Of a stretch of 18,499 nucleotides of DNA, positions 14,819 through 18,499 are shown in pieces; positions within the stretch are counted from its first letter, which is position 1, and the number at the start of each line of letters is the position of its first letter. Below the pieces are notes generated by a model that searched no databases, was not told the DNA's origin, and worked only from the letters and a program-made list of their open reading frames with translations. This DNA is from CF-161 sp035259145 (GTDB lineage Bacteria; Chloroflexota; Dormibacteria; Dormibacterales; Dormibacteraceae). Location: positions 1 through 18,499 of the forward strand of contig DATFWQ010000004.1 in NCBI GenBank assembly GCA_035259145.1. The letters are read 5' to 3'. The position numbers were made by a program, and so were the translations under genes.

Positions 14819-16951
14819 TCAGCCATTGCCCACGGACACCCCACTCGGAAGTGCCGGGGGTGACGTATTTATTGACGTGTCAGCTGACGTACCTGGTAGG
14901 AACCAGGCCGGCCGTCCGTTCACCCACTGCATGTCCAGGTCGGACGGCGGCACGTACCATTCGTTGCCCCTCCCTATCCGGTCCAGGGCGCCCTGCATGA
15001 ACCTGTTCCACGTGGGCGCTGCCACCTGCATGCCCTCCGAGCCCGGGGCCATGGGGTGAGAGTCGGAATTACCCATCCAGACAGCGGTTGCCAGCGACGG
15101 TGTGTAGCCGACAGTCCACGCATCGGTGAAGTTGTCAGTCGTACCCGTCTTCGCAGCCGCCGTATACCCATTGAGGGTCAGTGGGGTCGAGTCTCCGAAC
15201 ACCAGCCTGCGGTTGGTCGGATCGGAAAGCATCTGACTCACGATGAACGCTGTTCTCGCATCCACGACCTGGTTGCCGGAGTCGCCGGCCTGGTAGAGCC
15301 GCTGTCCGGCCCTGGACGTGACGCTCAGGACCGCCTCCGGCTCGTGCAGGACGCCCTGGGCAGCCAGAACGGAGGCGCCGGTCGCCATCTGCATCGGCGT
15401 CTCCCCGTAGCCGCCCAGGGTCAGTGACGGCCCGAAGCTGCTCGCCGGGGCGTCGGCGGTGTACTGGCCGTCGTGCCGTTGGAATGGAGGCGCCCCCATA
15501 CGCCGGGCCTGGTGGGCGACGGCCTGGATGCCGGTGCCCAGCTCAACCTGGACGGCCGGCACGTTCAGTGAGTTACCCAGGCACTCACGCACCTCGCAGA
15601 CCCCGAAGTAACGCCGGCCGAAATTCTCGGGGGTGTAGGGCGCTGAGTGCGGCAGCCGGACGGCGATCGGTACGTCCTGGATGGGAGTGACCATCGTGTA
15701 GCGGCGGCTGTCGATCGCTGCCGTGTACGTGAAGATCTTGAAGGCCGACCCCGGGTTGCGCGGTGGGCCCACCGCCATGTTGTAGTCGCCGCCAGGTGTG
15801 TTGTGGCCGGCAGAGCCGACCATGGCCAGCAACTGGCCAGTCTGTGGGTCCATTGACACCAGGGCCCCGTCCGTCAGGTTGCGCCAGCGGTTGGCGTTCA
15901 CCGTGTCGGTGATCGAGCCCTGTGCGAGCTGCTGGAGGTTCCAGTCGAGTGAGGTGACAACGTGGAGGCCGGCTTTTGCGACTGCGTCCGGTCCGACCAG
16001 GCTCGCCAGCTCGTTCTTGACGTAGCTCACGAAGGCGGGGGCGAGGTCGGTTGTGACCGGCCCGAAGAGATGGTCGGGGGGTGAGAGGTCCTCGGCGTAC
16101 GCCTGATCCGCCTCCGCCTGCGTGATGTCGTGTGCACGGACCATCGCGTCGAGGACCTGGTGCTGCCGCTCCTTGGCGGCGGCCCAGTGCGTCAGCGGGT
16201 CCAGTTGCGTAGGGCTCTGCGGCAGTCCCGCGAGCAGGGCCCCCTGTGCCAGGTCCAGCTGGTCGGCGTGCACATGGAAATAGATGCGGGAGGCCGCCTC
16301 GGCGCCGTACGCGGTGTTTCCGTAGAAGGCGGCATTCAGATACATGCCAAGGATCTGCTCCTTGGAGAACTCGCTCGATATCAGCATGGCGAGCGTCCCT
16401 TCACGCAGCTTCCGCGTGAAGCTGTGGTCGTCGCCGACCAGCCGGAGCTTCACGAGCTGCTGCGTGATCGTCGAGCCACCTTCGACGATGGCGTGGGCGC
16501 GGATGTCGGCCCAGGCTGCGCGCGCCATGCTGCGCGGATTGACACCGGGCTCCTTCCAGAAGTTGGCGTCCTCAACGGCGACCGTCGCCTGGGGCAGGTA
16601 CCGTCCCATGGCGCTGAGCGACACCTCGTAGCTCTGATAACCGGGGGGGTGCAGGTCCGCAAGCACGACCTGGCCGGTCCGGTCGTAAAGCACTGTGTCG
16701 CTGGGCGGGGGTTGGGCCAGCAGCCGGGCGGCTGAAGAGAGGCCGCCGAGCCCGGCCGTGCCGGCGCCCACGATGGCGACCAGGGCGGCCGCCGCCGCGC
16801 CTATGAGGGCGCGGACGGCGGCGCGGCGCGATCCGTTGTGAGGGGGGATTCGCCGCAGGAGGCCGGCGCCCCGGGAAACCCGGGTCGCCAGCACCCCCCT
16901 TGCGTCCCCCTGCGGGTTGACGGTTGGATGGGACCGCATTCGGTCGGACAT
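14819..16951 (-). CDS. Class A penicillin-binding protein (transglycosylase/transpeptidase)
   Basis: This 710-residue bifunctional peptidoglycan synthase has a basic cytoplasmic tail, one transmembrane helix (about 46-73), a GT51 domain and a transpeptidase domain. In the GT51 part, V-E-D-A-N-F (126-131) carries catalytic Glu127, G-G-S-T-I-T-Q-Q-L-V-K (158-168) is intact, and a Y-L-N-x-x-x-Y-G-N-x-x-Y-G-A-E-A-A segment follows. The transpeptidase has S-A-F-K (Ser402), S-L-N (461-463) and K-T-G (601-603). Both activities should be functional. GT51 normally reads E-D-R-x-F-Y/W at the first motif; Asn replaces the usual Arg here. The C-terminal tail is Pro/Ser/Gly-rich. The ATG at 16951 lies 29 nt after the GH5 stop; no clear ribosome binding site is seen, and ATG 16939 is an alternative. 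Likely co-transcribed with GH5 and the ECF factor. Confidence 0.95.
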   Translation of the reverse strand: MSDRMRSHPTVNPQGDARGVLATRVSRGAGLLRRIPPHNGSRRAAVRALIGAAAAALVAIVGAGTAGLGGLSSAARLLAQPPPSDTVLYDRTGQVVLADLHPPGYQSYEVSLSAMGRYLPQATVAVEDANFWKEPGVNPRSMARAAWADIRAHAIVEGGSTITQQLVKLRLVGDDHSFTRKLREGTLAMLISSEFSKEQILGMYLNAAFYGNTAYGAEAASRIYFHVHADQLDLAQGALLAGLPQSPTQLDPLTHWAAAKERQHQVLDAMVRAHDITQAEADQAYAEDLSPPDHLFGPVTTDLAPAFVSYVKNELASLVGPDAVAKAGLHVVTSLDWNLQQLAQGSITDTVNANRWRNLTDGALVSMDPQTGQLLAMVGSAGHNTPGGDYNMAVGPPRNPGSAFKIFTYTAAIDSRRYTMVTPIQDVPIAVRLPHSAPYTPENFGRRYFGVCEVRECLGNSLNVPAVQVELGTGIQAVAHQARRMGAPPFQRHDGQYTADAPASSFGPSLTLGGYGETPMQMATGASVLAAQGVLHEPEAVLSVTSRAGQRLYQAGDSGNQVVDARTAFIVSQMLSDPTNRRLVFGDSTPLTLNGYTAAAKTGTTDNFTDAWTVGYTPSLATAVWMGNSDSHPMAPGSEGMQVAAPTWNRFMQGALDRIGRGNEWYVPPSDLDMQWVNGRPAWFLPGTSADTSINTSPPALPSGVSVGNG

Positions 16952-16980
16952 CGGAGGCCGTATATCCAGTTAGGACCGCC

Positions 16981-18483
16981 TCACTTGGCCTGCCAGTGGT
17001 AGACGTCGGGTAGCTTGGAGCCGGAGCCGCCGCCCAGCAGTGGCCACTCGTACGCCTGGATGGCCCGCAGCTTGGGCTCGTTCACGGTCTTCCAGTCGTC
17101 CTGCAGGACTCCACCTGTGTCACCGGAGTTCGGGTTCCAGGACCAGTACCAGTAGCCGATTCCGTTTCCCTTCAGGTAAGCGATGAGGGACCGCTGCCAG
17201 GTGCCTTCGGTGTCCCCGCCGACCGAGCGCCCACCGAACTCACCCATCACCAGCGGGGCCGTGTGCTGCTGTGCCAGATAGCCCCAGTGCTGCTGCCAGA
17301 GGCCGGGCAGGTTGTTCGGGAAGTCTGGGGCCGTGAACCATTTCTGCCCGTACACCAGAGGCCCGTAATCGTGCGGAGAGTAGACGAGCCGGTTCGGCAT
17401 CGACAGCCGCACAGGGAACTCGCGGGCACCCATCAGGTTGCCACCCCACCAGTAGGCGTCGCCCTTATAGGTCTCGATGCCCTCGACGAAGATCAGCCAG
17501 GCTGAGTTGACGGAGAGGATGGCGTTCCCGGCGCGCTCCGAAGCCAGCCGCCAGTCGGTCTGGGGGTTGTTGTCTCCCCAGGTCGCCCTTCCGTGTGGCT
17601 CGTTGTGGAGGTCCGCCCCGATGACTGCGGAGTTGCCGCGATAGTGGCGGGCGAGCATCGTCCAGTCACCCAGCCATCGCGACTCGGGCACCTGGTCCGT
17701 GTACCAGAGATCGCTCTGGCCGTCGGCGTTCGGGCGGTGCTGGTCGAGAATGACCCCCAGGCCCCTCTGGCCCGCGCCGGCGATGATGCGGTCCATCAAG
17801 GCCAGCCCCTTCAAGCCGCGAAGGTCCGGATTCTTCGTGTAGTCGATCGAGTCCGGAGCGGTAGAGGAATCATCCAGCAGCTGGTTCGAGAAGGGAAGCC
17901 GGATCGTGTTGAACCCGGCCGCCTTGATCTGGTCGAGCATGTCCTGCCAGTTGCGCGCCCACAGCCCGTGGGGTGCGAATGCCTTGGTCTCGAAGCCGAA
18001 CCAGGCGACCCCGGTGAACCGCACTTCGCGGCCATTGGCGTCGACCACCTTGGATCCGACCGTGTGGAGAGGAACCTTCACTGCGGTGTTCGCGCTGGCG
18101 GGCGGCGGCGGGGCGACGCTGGTAGGAGCGGGGAACGGCGTGGCGGTCACGCAGGGCCCCGGCTGCGGTGCGCTGCCCTGAGGCGCGCTGCCCTGAGGCG
18201 CGCTGCCCTGAGGCGCGCTGCCCTGAGGCGCGCTGCCCTGAGGCGCGCTGCTGCTTGACGTGGATGCTGTGCTGCACTGGAGAGTAGTGCCCTGGGGTGC
18301 GCTGCCCTGGGGCGCGCTGCCCTGGGGTGCGCTGCCCTGGGGTGCGCTGCCGCCGTCTAGATAGATCGCCGCCGCGGCGACGCGGGCGCCTTCGAACAGG
18401 CCTACCCCCGATGCCGGCAGCGCTACGACCAGACCGAGGCCCAGAGCGGCGGTCACACGACGACTGGCCGGCCAGTTCGTCAC
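16981..18483 (-). CDS. Secreted family 5 glycoside hydrolase with SAPQG repeats
   Basis: This 500-residue cellulase-like enzyme has a signal peptide (about 1-39, ending A-A-A-A). A low-complexity segment follows, made of two arrays of the pentamer S-A-P-Q-G (residues 46-65 and 79-108) separated by T-T-L-Q-C-S-T-A-S-T-S-S-S, then a Pro-rich linker. The GH5 (beta/alpha)8 domain runs from about 138 to the end. It shows R195 in T-I-R-L-P-F, acid/base Glu295 in D-L-H-N-E-P, His371 in S-P-H-D-Y-G and nucleophile Glu415 in V-M-G-E-F-G-G. GH5 enzymes of this type retain configuration and cut beta-1,4-glucans. The GTG at 18483 was chosen from the signal peptide; the frame stays open to the right edge without a visible ribosome binding site, so an upstream start is possible. 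It heads the minus-strand run toward the PBP and ECF genes. Confidence 0.93.
   Translation of the reverse strand: MTNWPASRRVTAALGLGLVVALPASGVGLFEGARVAAAAIYLDGGSAPQGSAPQGSAPQGSAPQGTTLQCSTASTSSSSAPQGSAPQGSAPQGSAPQGSAPQGSAPQPGPCVTATPFPAPTSVAPPPPASANTAVKVPLHTVGSKVVDANGREVRFTGVAWFGFETKAFAPHGLWARNWQDMLDQIKAAGFNTIRLPFSNQLLDDSSTAPDSIDYTKNPDLRGLKGLALMDRIIAGAGQRGLGVILDQHRPNADGQSDLWYTDQVPESRWLGDWTMLARHYRGNSAVIGADLHNEPHGRATWGDNNPQTDWRLASERAGNAILSVNSAWLIFVEGIETYKGDAYWWGGNLMGAREFPVRLSMPNRLVYSPHDYGPLVYGQKWFTAPDFPNNLPGLWQQHWGYLAQQHTAPLVMGEFGGRSVGGDTEGTWQRSLIAYLKGNGIGYWYWSWNPNSGDTGGVLQDDWKTVNEPKLRAIQAYEWPLLGGGSGSKLPDVYHWQAK
18160..18249 (-). repeat. SAPQG tandem array B (6 x 15 bp)
   Basis: Six head-to-tail 15-bp units encode SAPQG (the last SAPQP). 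The units are almost identical and use CCT for Pro and GCG for Ala throughout, pointing to recent slippage or recombination. Cys70 and Cys111 of the protein flank the array. Confidence 0.9.
18289..18348 (-). repeat. SAPQG tandem array A (4 x 15 bp)
   Basis: Four 15-bp units encode SAPQG. They use CCC for Pro and alternate GCA/GCG for Ala, unlike array B, so the two arrays were amplified separately although they encode the same pentamer. Confidence 0.9.
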
Positions 18484-18499
18484 GAGCCGCGTGACATTT

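Noticed and set aside
17593..18258. Plus-strand 221-residue frame ending in LRRAA repeats
   Set aside because: It is the complement of the GH5 gene; the LRRAA repeats only mirror the SAPQG array.
18160..18348. CRISPR-like direct repeats
   Set aside because: Units are contiguous 15-mers without spacers and are in frame within a coding region.

Overview
The window is GC-rich (well above 60% by eye) and densely coded. It carries lipobox-anchored and Sec-exported proteins, NarL/DevS-type signalling genes and a bifunctional class A penicillin-binding protein. No outer-membrane secretion parts (no BcsC-like porin, no LPS genes) are visible. This fits an uncultured soil-type Chloroflexota/Dormibacterota relative or an actinobacterium. 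The taxon is an inference and is not settled by anything in the window.

Layout. (1) 2-1828, plus: the tail of a secreted protein with repeated beta-sandwich-like domains, then a DPM1-type polyprenyl-phosphate glycosyltransferase. (2) 1868-4206, minus: a PAS-GAF sensor protein of the HisKA_3 (NarL/DevS) class whose phosphoacceptor motif is degenerate, preceded upstream by a small helical protein. (3) 4207-4685: about 480 bases with no convincing gene, then a very small gene and a membrane-anchored GH8 glycoside hydrolase (to 6111), closed by a strong hairpin terminator at 6206-6241. (4) 6367-9902, plus: a tight, overlapping operon of a lipoprotein, a possible 57-residue coupled ORF, a cellulose-synthase-like processive GT2 and a GT-C membrane glycosyltransferase. 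(5) 10015-10674, plus: a secreted two-repeat protein, facing (6) 10887-12140, minus: a second GH8, this one a lipoprotein. The gap between them holds a 12-bp perfect inverted repeat and degenerate 44-bp repeats. (7) 12213-12857, plus: a pentapeptide-repeat lipoprotein, then a NarL-family response regulator (to 13823). (8) 14039-18483, minus: a probable operon of a secreted GH5 glucanase with SAPQG tandem repeats, a class A PBP and an ECF sigma factor.

How they may work together. A membrane synthase with all processive beta-glycan synthase motifs lies between two paralogous GH8 enzymes (the BcsZ/CelA family), and a GH5 glucanase lies a few kilobases away. This looks like a compact extracellular beta-glucan production and trimming locus lacking the classical BcsB/BcsC/PilZ parts. 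The DPM1-like enzyme could make the polyprenyl-phosphate sugar that the GT-C enzyme uses as donor, so the polymer or a protein or lipid anchor may be further decorated on the outer face. The PBP, ECF factor and two unusual signalling proteins suggest envelope-linked control. The most notable oddities are the sensor lacking its histidine, the receiver with Asn at the switch Thr/Ser position, the doubly GTGA-coupled small ORF, and the two separately expanded SAPQG arrays bracketed by cysteines.
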